This document shows positions 16,968-26,210 of a stretch of 64,000 nucleotides of DNA, one piece after another. Position numbers and translations under genes: made by a program. Positions within the stretch are counted from its first letter, which is position 1; every line of letters begins with the position of its first letter. Source of the DNA: Phycicoccus sp. CSK15P-2 (lineage in GTDB: Bacteria > Actinomycetota > Actinomycetes > Actinomycetales > Dermatophilaceae). The notes below the pieces were generated by a model. That model was not told the DNA's origin. It was given only the letters and a program-made list of their open reading frames with translations, and did no database searches. Location of the stretch: contig NZ_JAFDVE010000025.1 of NCBI RefSeq assembly GCF_016888005.1, positions 62,001-126,000 on the forward strand, given 5' to 3'.

Positions 16968-18258
16968 GGATGAGCTCCTTTCGGGGACTGTCGGGGTGTG
17001 GGGCCTCCAGGGCCGCGCCGACGTACGGGATGGACAGCGACTGGAAGTCAAGCCCGGGGTGGAGCGCCCGCACCTGACCCTCGACGGCGACGAGGGACAT
17101 GAGCGGGAAGACGAAGGAGGCGTCCGGGTAGAGGCCGAACGCCCGCTGGGCGGTGAAGAGGTCCTGCGAGAACGACACGACGTTGAACTCCCCGGAGCGG
17201 GCACCGGTGTTGGCGTCGACGACGGTCTGCATCGCCTCGGTGAACCCGTCGAGGTCCGCGTCCGGCGGGACCTGCTCGCAGGACTCTACGACCGCCCGGG
17301 CGCAGGCCTGCCCGTCGCCGACGGCCAGCCCGAGGAAGAACAGGCCGAGCGAGCGGCGGGTCGAGTGGTCGACCCGCATGACGAAGCCCGCGTCGTAGAC
17401 GACGACCTCGTCCCCGTGGGTGTCGAGGTTGCCCGGGTGGAGGTCGACGTGGACGAGGCCGTGGGTGAAGAGCATCTCGTAGACCAGGACCATGATGTCC
17501 TCGGCCCGCTCCTCGGACGGTCGCGCGACGCCGCCGGCCGCCGGTACCCACTCCATGACCAGGGTGTCCGCGGAGCTCTCCGTCCGGACGTGGCGCGGGA
17601 CGCGGACGTGACCGAGGTCGGCGAACGCCGCCCCGAGCTCCACGAGGCTGCGGCCCTCGGCCACGAGGTCGGTCTGGGCCTCGATCGCCGACGCCAGGTG
17701 GTCGACCATCGCCCGGACCGGGATGCCGGAGAACGCCGGGAGGTGCTGGAGCACCCGCGCGACACCGCGGACGAGGGCGAGGTCGACGTCGACCGCCTCG
17801 CGCACCCCCGGCTTGACCACCTTGACCGCCCGATGCCCGCCGTCGGGCCGGGTGGCGTGGAGGACGTAGGCGATGGACCCGCTGCCGACGAGCGAGAACT
17901 CGGTGCCGGCCGGTTGACCGGAGGCGGCGGCCAGCCGCAGGGCGACGGGCTCGTCGCCCCGGTCGAAGGAGCGTGGGCCCTGGCCCCAGAGCGCCTCGAG
18001 GCGGTCGCAGACCGACGGTGGGAGGATGTCGCGCCGCGTCGCGAGGAGCTGGGCCAGCTTGACCGCCACCGGGCCGAGGCCCGACCAGCCGTCGGCCACG
18101 GCCACGAGCGCGGCCTCGCGGCGCTCCCCCGGCGGGCTGGCGGTCGCCCGGGCCAGGGCTCGGGCCCCGAGCCGGAGCGTGGTCCCGGTGAGGCGGACGA
18201 CACGGCGAGCCGGTGCGAGGGCACGCGGGCGTCCCGGTGAGGTCGTGCCCAGGAGCAT
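16960..18258 (-). CDS. ABC1/UbiB-family atypical protein kinase-like protein
   Basis: The 432-residue protein shows ABC1 hallmarks: GLGPVAVKLAQLLATRRDILP (the KxGQ-type helix region, near 65), the VAIK-type lysine in HRAVKVVKPGV near 148, the catalytic loop HGLVHVDLHPGNL near 268, and YDAGF in place of DFG. The family (UbiB, AarF) supports quinone or isoprenoid-lipid biosynthesis. I know of no such gene in characterised enediyne loci. ATG 18258 follows AGAGGGGG. It lies between a CMD-type protein and the AraC gene in one leftward operon, so a role in oxidation chemistry or regulation of this pathway is possible. Confidence 0.8.
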   Translation of the reverse strand: MLLGTTSPGRPRALAPARRVVRLTGTTLRLGARALARATASPPGERREAALVAVADGWSGLGPVAVKLAQLLATRRDILPPSVCDRLEALWGQGPRSFDRGDEPVALRLAAASGQPAGTEFSLVGSGSIAYVLHATRPDGGHRAVKVVKPGVREAVDVDLALVRGVARVLQHLPAFSGIPVRAMVDHLASAIEAQTDLVAEGRSLVELGAAFADLGHVRVPRHVRTESSADTLVMEWVPAAGGVARPSEERAEDIMVLVYEMLFTHGLVHVDLHPGNLDTHGDEVVVYDAGFVMRVDHSTRRSLGLFFLGLAVGDGQACARAVVESCEQVPPDADLDGFTEAMQTVVDANTGARSGEFNVVSFSQDLFTAQRAFGLYPDASFVFPLMSLVAVEGQVRALHPGLDFQSLSIPYVGAALEAPHPDSPRKELIHG

Positions 18259-18371
18259 GGATCCCCCTCTGGTCGCTGGTGTGGTTCTCGTGTCCGACTC
18301 GCTCGGAGTGCCCCGCGGGCCACGCTGCACCTGGTGTCGGAGGCGTCCGCTCACGACAGGTTCCTGTCGAC

Positions 18372-18962
18372 TCAACCGGACGCACGGTCGGTTTGCAACT
18401 CGGAGATCCGGCTCTGGTCGACGCTCGACCCGAGGCCGGTGACGTCCACGAGCCGGGTGATCGTGCAGAACAGGGCCGACGTGAAGAGGACCTCGAGCAC
18501 CTGGTCACGGGTCCAGCCCGCGGCGATGGTGTCGGCCCAGTCCCCTTCCACGACCTTGTACGGCGTCCGCGTGACCTTCTCGACGAAGGCGAGGAGGGTC
18601 CGCAGCGGCTCGTCCACGGGGAGCTCGGAGACCGGGGCCCCCCGCTCGATCGCCGCGGTGAGCTCGGGGCTGCCCCCGAAGGCGCGGGCGAAGTAGTTGT
18701 GCGTCCCGACGCAGTACGGGCACTGGTTGAGACCCGAGGTCCAGGCCGCCACCACCTCCTTCGTGCGCCGGTCGACCGACCCGCCGAGGAAGACCGCCTG
18801 GTAGCCGCCGAGGATCGCGCCCAGCAGGTCGGGCCGGGTGGAGAGCAGCCGGAACATGTCGGGGACGAAGTCGATCCCGAGGGAGCTCTTGATCGCCCCG
18901 TAGAGGGGTGCCAGCTCCGGGCCGGCGTCGTTCTCGTCGATGAGGGTCACCTGGATCGTCAC
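18372..18962 (-). CDS. Carboxymuconolactone decarboxylase/AhpD-like protein
   Basis: The 196-residue all-helical protein has the AhpD-type redox motif QCPYCVGTHNYFARAFGG (CxxC followed by His, near residue 84), which supports peroxidase or thiol-disulfide activity. The N-terminal TLIDENDAGPELAPLYG segment is typical of peroxidase-related CMD proteins. GTG 18962 is chosen because AAAGGAG lies 6 bp upstream. It is the first gene of the leftward operon, and cluster-motif copy B lies 60 bp before the start. It may protect the cell from, or use, peroxide formed during enediyne tailoring. Confidence 0.8.
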   Translation of the reverse strand: MTIQVTLIDENDAGPELAPLYGAIKSSLGIDFVPDMFRLLSTRPDLLGAILGGYQAVFLGGSVDRRTKEVVAAWTSGLNQCPYCVGTHNYFARAFGGSPELTAAIERGAPVSELPVDEPLRTLLAFVEKVTRTPYKVVEGDWADTIAAGWTRDQVLEVLFTSALFCTITRLVDVTGLGSSVDQSRISELQTDRASG

Positions 18963-19022
18963 GGGAATCTCCTTTTGTGGCAATTCGATTCGTCACCACA
19001 ATGGGGAGGGCCGGAGCAATTC

Positions 19023-19040
19023 GCTTCTTCCAGATTGCCC
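19023..19040 (-). promoter_or_regulatory. Cluster motif, copy B
   Basis: The minus-strand sequence is GGGCAATCTGGAAGAAGC, the best-conserved copy together with copy E. It is in the 182-bp divergent promoter region, in the sense of the CMD-type gene and 60 bp from its GTG. On the plus strand GAGCAATTCGC precedes it, so an inverted GAGCAAT half-site also faces unbL. Confidence 0.75.
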
Positions 19041-19074
19041 ACCGGATATGCGGACCGAGCACGGGACCGCCGCA

Positions 19075-19092
19075 GAGCAATTTCGCGAAAGC
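19075..19092 (+). promoter_or_regulatory. Cluster motif, degenerate copy C
   Basis: GAGCAATTTCGCGAAAGC matches copy D (GAGCAATTTGGGAGAAGC) at 14 of 18 positions. It is in the sense of unbL and 52 bp upstream of its ATG, so the divergent region has one copy for each direction. Confidence 0.5.
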
Positions 19093-19144
19093 CAGATCCC
19101 CGGTGCTGCTGCCACGGTGGACCGAGGCCATAAGAGGAGACCCC

Positions 19145-20155
19145 ATGTCCATGAGCAGAATTCTCGACATCCCCGCACAGCCGTTCCTGGCGCTCCGGGG
19201 ACGGCTGATGACCCCGCCCCGACGAGAGGTCGACCTGGTCAGGCGGGGGTTCGCCGCCCCGCGTCCCGAGGCCCGGGCGAACCTGGAGCGGGCCGGCCAC
19301 GGCTTCCTCGACGGCTTCTCGCTCGCCGCCAGCACGCGCACGACCGACCGGCTCGTCCACGGGCTCGAGGCGATCGACCCGCTCCGCCGGGGTTTCGCCT
19401 ACGAGGGGGCCGGCATGGCGCTCGCGATGCTCGACGCCGTCCCCGGCGCCCGCGGCCACCACATGCGGCGGCTGCTCGAGCACGAGGGCGCCCGCCACGT
19501 GTACATGGTGTACGTCGGGGCCGGCTGGGCCCTGGCCCGGCTCCCCAAGGCGCGCTGGGAGGCCGCCACCCGAGGCCTGGAGGACCCGGTGCTCACCTGG
19601 CTGGCGCTCGACGGCTACGGGTTCCACCAGACGTACTTCCGCACCGAGGAGTACCTCGCGGAGGGTCGCGTCGAGGACCACTTCCCCTGGCCCGCCTGGG
19701 ACGAGACCGGGTACTCCCGGCACGCCATCGACCAGGGGGTGGGCCGCGCCCTGTGGTTCGTCGAGGGCGCCTACCCCCGCCGGGTCGCGCACCGGGTCGA
19801 GACCTTCGCGCCCGACCGCCGTGGGGACCTCTACTCCGGTGTCGGGCTCGCCGCGACGTACGCCGGAGGCGCGAACGACGAGCAGCTCGCCGAGCTGGGC
19901 CGGCGCGCCGGTCCGCTCCGCCCGAGCCTGTTCCAGGGGTCGGTCTTCGCCGCGGAGGCCCGGCGCCGCGCAGGCAACGTCACCCCGGACACCGAACGGG
20001 CGGTGCGGGCGCTCACCGGCCTGTCCGTCGTCGAGGCGTCCGACATCGCCCTCGGCACGCGGCCGGACACCCGCTACGTCGGGGGCGACGCCTCGTTCGA
20101 TGTCTGGCGCGACCGCATCATGAGCCACTGCGGAGAGCTCAGTGAGTCGGCCTGA
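19145..20155 (+). CDS. unbL: Enediyne biosynthesis protein UnbL/E3 (DUF1702)
   Basis: The 336-residue protein is the DUF1702 member of the conserved enediyne cassette (SgcE3/CalU14 type). Recognisable blocks are VDLVRRGFAAPRPEARANLERAGHGFLDGF (near 22), FAYEGAGMALAMLDAV (near 87), GWALARLPK (near 126) and the C-terminal RAVRALTGLSVVEASDIALGTRPDTRYVGG. Its biochemical step is unknown, but it co-occurs with PKSE in all enediyne families. ATG 19145 follows AGAGGAGA. Its end overlaps the P450 gene by 14 bp. Confidence 0.92.
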   Translation: MSMSRILDIPAQPFLALRGRLMTPPRREVDLVRRGFAAPRPEARANLERAGHGFLDGFSLAASTRTTDRLVHGLEAIDPLRRGFAYEGAGMALAMLDAVPGARGHHMRRLLEHEGARHVYMVYVGAGWALARLPKARWEAATRGLEDPVLTWLALDGYGFHQTYFRTEEYLAEGRVEDHFPWPAWDETGYSRHAIDQGVGRALWFVEGAYPRRVAHRVETFAPDRRGDLYSGVGLAATYAGGANDEQLAELGRRAGPLRPSLFQGSVFAAEARRRAGNVTPDTERAVRALTGLSVVEASDIALGTRPDTRYVGGDASFDVWRDRIMSHCGELSESA

Positions 20156-21494
20156 GCATCCCCCGACCCTGTCCCGCCGCGGCGCCGTCCGGGCGCTCGC
20201 GGGGATGGTGAGCGACCGGCCGACCCTCATGAGCCGGCTGGCCGAGCAGCACGACGCCGTGCGTCTCCCGTTCGGCCGCCGTCACCTGTACTACTTCAGC
20301 CGCCCGGAGGACGCCCAGCACATCCTGACGCACAACGCCGACAACTACGAGAAGGGCATCGGGCAGTCGCACGCCCGCCAGGCCCTCGGCGACGGCCTCC
20401 TGACGAACGAGGGCGCCGCGTGGCAGCGAGCCCGCTCGACGATGCGCCCGCTCTTCGGCCGCTCGCAGGCCGCCGCCCAGACCGCCATCGTCGAGGAGGA
20501 GGCGCTCGCGCTGGCCGACCGGCTGGGGGACCTGCCGAGCGGCACCGAGATCGACGTGCGCGCCGTGCTCACCGACTACACGATCCGGGTCCTCGGACCG
20601 GCGCTCATCGGGCAGGACCTCACCCGCTACGACCGGCTGGGCGCCTCCTTCGACACCGTGCAGGCCCACGCGATCCGCGAGATGCTCACGCTCAACGCGG
20701 TCCCGACGTGGGCGCCGCTGCCGTCGAACCACCGGTTCGACCGGGCGATGCGCTACCTCGAGCACGTCGTCGACGACCTCGTCGACCGGGGCCGGGACGA
20801 GCCCGGCGACACCCTCGTCACGGCGGTGCTCCGCGAGCCGGCCGGGGAGGTCGCGCCCCGTCGCCGCCTGCGGGACGAGCTCATCACGATGCTCCTCGCC
20901 GGGCACGAGACGACGGCGAGCACCCTCGGCTGGGCGATCAGCCTGGTCGCGAGCCACCCCGACGTCCAGGCCCGGATCCGGTCCGAGGCCGAGGTGGCCC
21001 TCGGAGACGGGGTGAGCGCCGAACCGGAGCGGCTCGTCGCCGGGCTCCCGTTCACGACCGCGGTCATCCACGAGGTGCTGCGCCTGTACCCGGCGGTGTG
21101 GCTCATCAGCCGACGAGCCAAGTCGGCCGACCTCGTCGGCCGCTACACCGTCCCGGCCGGCGCGGACGTCCTCGTCTGCCCCTACGCGCTCCATCGCGAC
21201 GCCCGGTTCTGGACCGACCCGCACACCTTCGCCCCGGACCGCTTCCTCGACGAGTTCCCGGCCTCCAGCCGGTATGCCTACATCCCCTTCGGCGCCGGGC
21301 CGCGCAGCTGCATCGGGCGCAGCCTCGGGCTCACGGAGTCGACGATCGCGCTGACCCGGCTGTGCCGCGAGGTGGCCTTCGACCCTCCCGCCAGGGCGGC
21401 GCGGATGGAGCCCCTCCTCACCCTGAGACCCGCGCGGGGCCTCCGTGTCGCGGTCCGGTCCCGGCAGGAGGCCCGATCGCAGACGGCCGCCTGA
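20142..21494 (+). CDS. Cytochrome P450
   Basis: The 450-residue P450 has the oxygen-binding AGHETT at 253-258, the ExxR motif at Glu311/Arg314, and the heme loop FGAGPRSCIG with Cys390 as the thiolate ligand. It has no membrane anchor, as usual in actinobacteria, so it needs a separate ferredoxin and reductase, none of which is in the locus. In nine-membered enediyne loci a P450 (SgcE7) belongs to the conserved accessory set. It probably oxidises the polyene or core. GTG 20142 overlaps unbL by 14 bp; the next gene follows after 49 bp. Confidence 0.92.
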   Translation: MSRPEHPPTLSRRGAVRALAGMVSDRPTLMSRLAEQHDAVRLPFGRRHLYYFSRPEDAQHILTHNADNYEKGIGQSHARQALGDGLLTNEGAAWQRARSTMRPLFGRSQAAAQTAIVEEEALALADRLGDLPSGTEIDVRAVLTDYTIRVLGPALIGQDLTRYDRLGASFDTVQAHAIREMLTLNAVPTWAPLPSNHRFDRAMRYLEHVVDDLVDRGRDEPGDTLVTAVLREPAGEVAPRRRLRDELITMLLAGHETTASTLGWAISLVASHPDVQARIRSEAEVALGDGVSAEPERLVAGLPFTTAVIHEVLRLYPAVWLISRRAKSADLVGRYTVPAGADVLVCPYALHRDARFWTDPHTFAPDRFLDEFPASSRYAYIPFGAGPRSCIGRSLGLTESTIALTRLCREVAFDPPARAARMEPLLTLRPARGLRVAVRSRQEARSQTAA

Positions 21495-21543
21495 CCACCC
21501 GCGAGGTGTGGAGAGCCACATCCCCGAGCAGAGAGAGCAACCC

Positions 21544-23097
21544 ATGCACGCACCATTCGACGTCCTCATCGTCGGCTGCGGATCCTCCGGCGCCGCGCTC
21601 GCCGCGCGGCTGAGCGAGGACCCCGCCCGACGCGTCGCCGTCATCGAGTCCGGACCCGACTACGCCGACGTCGACGCGCTGCCCCAGGACTTGCGCAACG
21701 GCAACCGGATGTCGCTGGACGCGCACGACTGGGGGTACCGCGCCGACATCTTCCGCGGCCGCGACATCCGCCTGCCCCGCGGACGGGTGACCGGCGGCTC
21801 CTCGGCCGTCGGCGCTACCATCGCCCTGCGCGGCATGCCCTCGGACTTCGACGAGTGGGCCGAGCTCGGCAACCCCGAGTGGGCCTGGGACCAGGTCCTG
21901 CCGTACTTCCGGGCCCTCGAGACCGACCTGGACTACGGCGACAGCGCCCTGCACGGGGGGACCGGCCCGATCCCCATCCGCCGCTGGCGCCCCGACGAGA
22001 TGACCCGGTGGCAGAACGCCTTCGAAGAGGCGTGCGCCGCAGCCGGCTACGACCGGGTCCGTGACCACAACGACCCGGACGCGACGGGCTTCGGCGCGAT
22101 CCCGTCCAACCGCCGGGACGGGTTCCGCCGGGTGTCCACGGCCGAGGCCTACCTCCGCCCGTCGGACGGCCGGCCCAACCTCACGGTGTTCGCCCAGGCC
22201 ACCGTCGACCGGGTCCTCGTGTCCGGGGACCGAGCCGTCGGGGTCGAGGTGCGCAGCTCCTCCGGGGCCGTCGAGACCGTCACCGCAGGGACCGTCGTCC
22301 TCGCGAGCGGGGCGATCAACTCGCCTGCGATCCTCCTCCGGTCCGGCATCGGCCCGCGCGAGGACCTCGAGGCGCTCGGCATCCCCGTGACCCGCGACCT
22401 CCCGGGGGTCGGGCTCAACCTCGTCGACCACCCCCGCAGCGGCATCTTCATCATCCCCAAGGACGGCACCCTCGACGGCGAGAACGCCTTCCTCCAGAGC
22501 ATCCTCCGCACGACGTCGCGGTCGGGCGAGACGACGAACGACATGCAGTACTACATGGTCAACCACTTCAGCCTCGACCCGTTCCCCCACCTGAAGCGGC
22601 TCTCGCAGGCCTCGCTCATCAACGGGGTCATGGTGTGCCAGCAGCGGCCGAAGTCGCGGGGCCGGCTGCGGCTCACCGACCCCGACCCGCGCAGCGAGCC
22701 GCAGATCGACCTCAACTTCCTCAGCCACCCGGACGACGTCGACACCATGGTCGAGGGGATCCGGGAGTGCGCGCGGCTCATGCGGCACGACTACGTCATG
22801 GCCAACCGCGAGCGGCAGCTCATCCTGCGCGACGAGGACGTCGACGACGAGGACCTCGTGCGGGTCTACCTCAAGGCGACCCTCGACAGCAGCTACCACC
22901 CGGTGGGGACGGCGAAGATGGGGCCGGCCGAGGACGACACCGCGGTCGTCGACCAGTACGGACGGGTCCACGGCATCGAGGGGCTCGTCGTCGCCGACGC
23001 CTCGATCATGCCGAACATCGCCAGTGCCAACACCAACCTCACGAGCATCATGATCGGCGAGAAGGTGGCCGCCCAGATCGAGGAAAGGGCCGCCTGA
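21544..23097 (+). CDS. GMC-family FAD-dependent oxidoreductase
   Basis: The 517-residue flavoenzyme is of the choline-dehydrogenase type. The N-terminal ADP-binding fold is DVLIVGCGSSGAALAARLSE, the GMC-1 signature lies in RGRVTGGSSAVGATIALRG, and GMC-2 is GAINSPAILLRSGIGP near 258. The catalytic His452 lies in YHPVGTAKMG and the paired Asn in SANTNLTS (about 496-498). It would oxidise an alcohol or a C-C bond in the core. SgcE9-type oxidoreductases occur in nine-membered enediyne loci, so I take this as the functional counterpart (inference). A 174-bp gap with cluster-motif copy D separates it from unbV. Confidence 0.9.
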   Translation: MHAPFDVLIVGCGSSGAALAARLSEDPARRVAVIESGPDYADVDALPQDLRNGNRMSLDAHDWGYRADIFRGRDIRLPRGRVTGGSSAVGATIALRGMPSDFDEWAELGNPEWAWDQVLPYFRALETDLDYGDSALHGGTGPIPIRRWRPDEMTRWQNAFEEACAAAGYDRVRDHNDPDATGFGAIPSNRRDGFRRVSTAEAYLRPSDGRPNLTVFAQATVDRVLVSGDRAVGVEVRSSSGAVETVTAGTVVLASGAINSPAILLRSGIGPREDLEALGIPVTRDLPGVGLNLVDHPRSGIFIIPKDGTLDGENAFLQSILRTTSRSGETTNDMQYYMVNHFSLDPFPHLKRLSQASLINGVMVCQQRPKSRGRLRLTDPDPRSEPQIDLNFLSHPDDVDTMVEGIRECARLMRHDYVMANRERQLILRDEDVDDEDLVRVYLKATLDSSYHPVGTAKMGPAEDDTAVVDQYGRVHGIEGLVVADASIMPNIASANTNLTSIMIGEKVAAQIEERAA

Positions 23098-23176
23098 CCC
23101 ATCCCTGCCACCCCGTTCCGGACCGACGTTCCCGTCGGCTCGCAATATGCGCCTGACATTGTTTCGGAGTTTCGCT

Positions 23177-23194
23177 GAGCAATTTGGGAGAAGC
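23177..23194 (+). promoter_or_regulatory. Cluster motif, copy D
   Basis: GAGCAATTTGGGAGAAGC lies in the GMC-unbV gap, 78 bp upstream of the unbV ATG and in its sense. It therefore heads the unbV-unbU-pksE-tebC operon. Confidence 0.7.
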
Positions 23195-23271
23195 ATTTAC
23201 CGCGGGGGCAGTGAAAGCGTGAATACCAGCAATGGTGTCGTACACCACTACTCCGGGGAAGGACTTCCGAT

Positions 23272-25209
23272 ATGCAATTCCGCCGTCACACACCAGGGCT
23301 CGCCGCCGTGCTCGTGCTCGCCGTCCTGTACGGGGCCGCGACGGTCAGCGCTGCGAACCCGGACCCGACGCCGACCGCGGACGGGTACTCGTTCGAGCGG
23401 ATGGACATCGCCATGCCGCCGGGCTACGACGCGCTCGAGAAGCGCACCGTCCGCACCGTCAACCCGTCGTACCACCACATCCGCTCGTGGATCTCCTCGG
23501 TCGGGGCCGGCATCGCCATCAACGACCTGGCAGGGCACGGACGCGACAGCGGCATGTGTCTCGTCGACACCCGCACCGACAGCGTCGTCGTCACGTACAC
23601 CCCGACGGCTCCCGCCGAGGACCGCTTCGAGCCGTTCGTCCTGGCGCCGAAGCACCTCCCGACGAGCGACATCATGGCGCCGATGGGCTGCGCGCCGGGG
23701 GACTTCGACGAGGACGGCCGTACCGACATCCTTGTCTACTACTGGGGCCGCACCCCGATCGTCTTCCAGGCCAAGGACGACGTCCGGATGCCGAGCACCT
23801 CTGCATACGAGGAGGTCGAGCTCGTCCCGTCCTCGGCGGAGGGCCGGGACTACTCAGGCGAGCCGTGGAACACCAACGCCGTCCTCGTGCGCGACCTCGA
23901 CGGCGACTCCCACCCGGACATCATCGTGGGGAACTACTTCCCGCAGTCCGGTGTGCTCGACCCGTCGGGACGCAAGGACGTCTACATGAACGACTCGCTC
24001 TCCCGGGCCAACAACGGGGGCGGCATGCGGGTCCTGCGCTGGGTGCGCAACGACGCCGACGGACGTCCGCAGTACGTCGAGGACAAGGACGCGGTGCCCT
24101 ACGAGGACGCGAGCGGGTGGGCCCTCGGCCTCGCCGGCGCCGACCTCACCGGCGACCTGCTCCCCGAGGTGTACGTCGCCAACGACTTCGGCCACGACCA
24201 CCTGCTGCGCAACACCTCGACCCGCGGCCGGATCCAGTTCAGCACCGCGGTCGGGTCGCGCGGGCCGACGACCCCCAAGTCCTTCGTCGTCGGCAAGGGC
24301 TCGTTCAAGGGGATGGGCGTCGACTTCGTCGACCTCGACGGCAGGGCCAAGTTCGACATGGTCGTCAGCAACATCACGACGGCATGGGGGCTCGAGGAGA
24401 GCAACTTCGTCTGGCGCAACGACGCCCGCTCGGGCGAGGACATGACGGCACACCTGGCCCGGGGGCACGCGCCCTTCACCCAGACCGCCCAGGAGCGCGG
24501 CATGGCGTGGACGGGATGGTCCTGGGACGTCAAGGCCGGCGACTTCCGCAACTCCGGCTCCCCCGACGTCATCCAGACCGCCGGGTTCGTCAAGGGTGAG
24601 CACAACCGCTGGGCGTGGCTCCAGGAGCTCGCGACGGCCAACGACGTGCTCGTGCGCGAGCCCTCGATGTGGCCGAACCAGCAGCCGGGCGACGACCTGG
24701 CGGGTCATCAGCCCCTGGCCTTCTACGCCCCCGACGGTTCGGGCCGCTTCACGAACATCACCCACGAGATCGGCACGGACATCGAGACCCCCAGCCGCGG
24801 CATCGCGATCGGCGACACGACCGGGACCGGCGTCCTCGACTTCGCCGTCGCCTACCAGTGGGACGAGCCGGTCTTCTACCGCAACACCTCCACGGTCGGC
24901 CGCAGCCTCGAGCTCTCGCTGCGCCGCGACAGCCTCACGGGGTCCTCGACCGTCCCGGCGTACGGGGCCACGGTCACCGTGCGCGACGCCGACGGCCGCG
25001 AACAGGTGACCCAGCTCGACGGCGGCAGCGGCCACAGCGGCAAGCGGGCCTTCACCGTCCACGTCGGCCTCGGCGACTCGGACGGGCCGGTCACGGCCAC
25101 CGTCGCCTGGCTCGACCGGAGCGGCCGAGCACATTCCGAGCCCGTCCGGCTCCTGCCGGGCCGGCACACCCTCCTCCTCACGGACCAGGTCAAGGAGTAC
25201 ACGAAGTGA
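23272..25209 (+). CDS. unbV: Enediyne biosynthesis protein UnbV/E4, secreted ASPIC/UnbV family
   Basis: The 645-residue protein starts with a signal peptide (MQFRRHTPGLAAVLVLAVLY, cleavage probably near residue 27) and so acts outside the membrane. It has FG-GAP/VCBS-like repeats with calcium-type Asp loops: DFDEDGRTDI at 144, DLDGDSHPDI, DLTGDLLPEV and DLDGRAKFDM. It ends in the UnbV/ASPIC domain (AYGATVTVRDADGREQVTQLDGGSGH to the end). The length fits E4/CalU15. Its role in enediyne formation is not established. ATG 23272 follows GGAAGG. The stop overlaps the unbU GTG. Confidence 0.93.
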   Translation: MQFRRHTPGLAAVLVLAVLYGAATVSAANPDPTPTADGYSFERMDIAMPPGYDALEKRTVRTVNPSYHHIRSWISSVGAGIAINDLAGHGRDSGMCLVDTRTDSVVVTYTPTAPAEDRFEPFVLAPKHLPTSDIMAPMGCAPGDFDEDGRTDILVYYWGRTPIVFQAKDDVRMPSTSAYEEVELVPSSAEGRDYSGEPWNTNAVLVRDLDGDSHPDIIVGNYFPQSGVLDPSGRKDVYMNDSLSRANNGGGMRVLRWVRNDADGRPQYVEDKDAVPYEDASGWALGLAGADLTGDLLPEVYVANDFGHDHLLRNTSTRGRIQFSTAVGSRGPTTPKSFVVGKGSFKGMGVDFVDLDGRAKFDMVVSNITTAWGLEESNFVWRNDARSGEDMTAHLARGHAPFTQTAQERGMAWTGWSWDVKAGDFRNSGSPDVIQTAGFVKGEHNRWAWLQELATANDVLVREPSMWPNQQPGDDLAGHQPLAFYAPDGSGRFTNITHEIGTDIETPSRGIAIGDTTGTGVLDFAVAYQWDEPVFYRNTSTVGRSLELSLRRDSLTGSSTVPAYGATVTVRDADGREQVTQLDGGSGHSGKRAFTVHVGLGDSDGPVTATVAWLDRSGRAHSEPVRLLPGRHTLLLTDQVKEYTK

Positions 25210-26210
25210 GCACCGCACTCTCCCCCGACGCTCCTCCGAAGATCCCCACCGCCGAGCCGACCACGGCGCGCCCCGTCCCGGCTCCGGCCCGGCCCGAGGC
25301 CAAGCCCCCGGCCGACCCCCGGTACCTCGCGCTGCGCAACTTCGCGATCTCCGTCTCGGTCTTCAACATCTTCGGGTACTGGCTCCTCGGCTTCGAGCAG
25401 CCCTACCTCTGGCCGATCCTCGCCATCCTCACCGCGTACACGACCGAGCTCACCTTCGAGTCGCTCAGCGCCTGGGCGCAGCAGCGCGAGGCCCGGTTCC
25501 GGGGCCGCGGCCTGCGCGGGCTCTACGAGTTCCTCCTGCCGAGCCACATCACGGCCATCGCGGTCAACATGCTGCTCTACGCCAACAACCAGCTGCTGCC
25601 GATCCTCTTCGGGGTCGTCGCCGGGGTCACGGCCAAGCACGTCCTCCAGGCTCCGATCAACGGTCGGATGCGCCACTACATGAACCCGTCGAACTTCGGG
25701 ATCACGATGGCCCTGCTCGCCTTCGGCTCCTGGATCAGCGTGGCTCCCCCGTACCAGTTCGGTGAGAACGTCAACTCGTTCATCCGGATCGGCATCCCGC
25801 TCATCATCGCGACGGCCGGGACGGTGCTCAACGCGACGCTCACCAAGAAGGTCCCGCTCATCGTGGGCTGGCTCGGCGGCTTCGTCATCCAGGCCGTGGT
25901 GCGGCACTGGGTCTTCGACGTGGCCCTCATGTCCGCGCTGAGCGTCATGAGCGGGATCGCGTTCATCCTCTTCACCAACTACATGATCTCCGACCCCGGG
26001 ACGACCCCGTTCAAGGCGCGAGCCCAGTTCATGTTCGGCTCCGCCACCGCGTTCGTCTACGGGCTCCTCGTGGTCTTCAACGTCGTCTACACGCTGTTCT
26101 TCGCGGTCACCATCGTCTGCCTGGCCCGTGGCATCGGCTGGTGGGGCTACGACCTGCTCTCCCGCCGCCGAGCGCGCCGGGTCCCCGTCGGTGAGGGGGT
26201 GCCGGCATGA
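25206..26210 (+). CDS. unbU: Enediyne biosynthesis membrane protein UnbU/E5
   Basis: The 334-residue integral membrane protein has about seven or eight helices from residue 44 on, after a Pro/Ala-rich cytoplasmic N-terminus. It is related to the NqrB/RnfD fold: MRHYMNPSNFGITMALLAFGSW near 157 resembles the flavin-attachment region of that fold. It is the E5/CalT3 member of the cassette and may serve electron transfer or transport for core maturation. GTG 25206 overlaps the unbV stop (GTGA) and its end overlaps the pksE ATG, so unbV-unbU-pksE are translationally coupled. Confidence 0.92.
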   Translation: MSTALSPDAPPKIPTAEPTTARPVPAPARPEAKPPADPRYLALRNFAISVSVFNIFGYWLLGFEQPYLWPILAILTAYTTELTFESLSAWAQQREARFRGRGLRGLYEFLLPSHITAIAVNMLLYANNQLLPILFGVVAGVTAKHVLQAPINGRMRHYMNPSNFGITMALLAFGSWISVAPPYQFGENVNSFIRIGIPLIIATAGTVLNATLTKKVPLIVGWLGGFVIQAVVRHWVFDVALMSALSVMSGIAFILFTNYMISDPGTTPFKARAQFMFGSATAFVYGLLVVFNVVYTLFFAVTIVCLARGIGWWGYDLLSRRRARRVPVGEGVPA

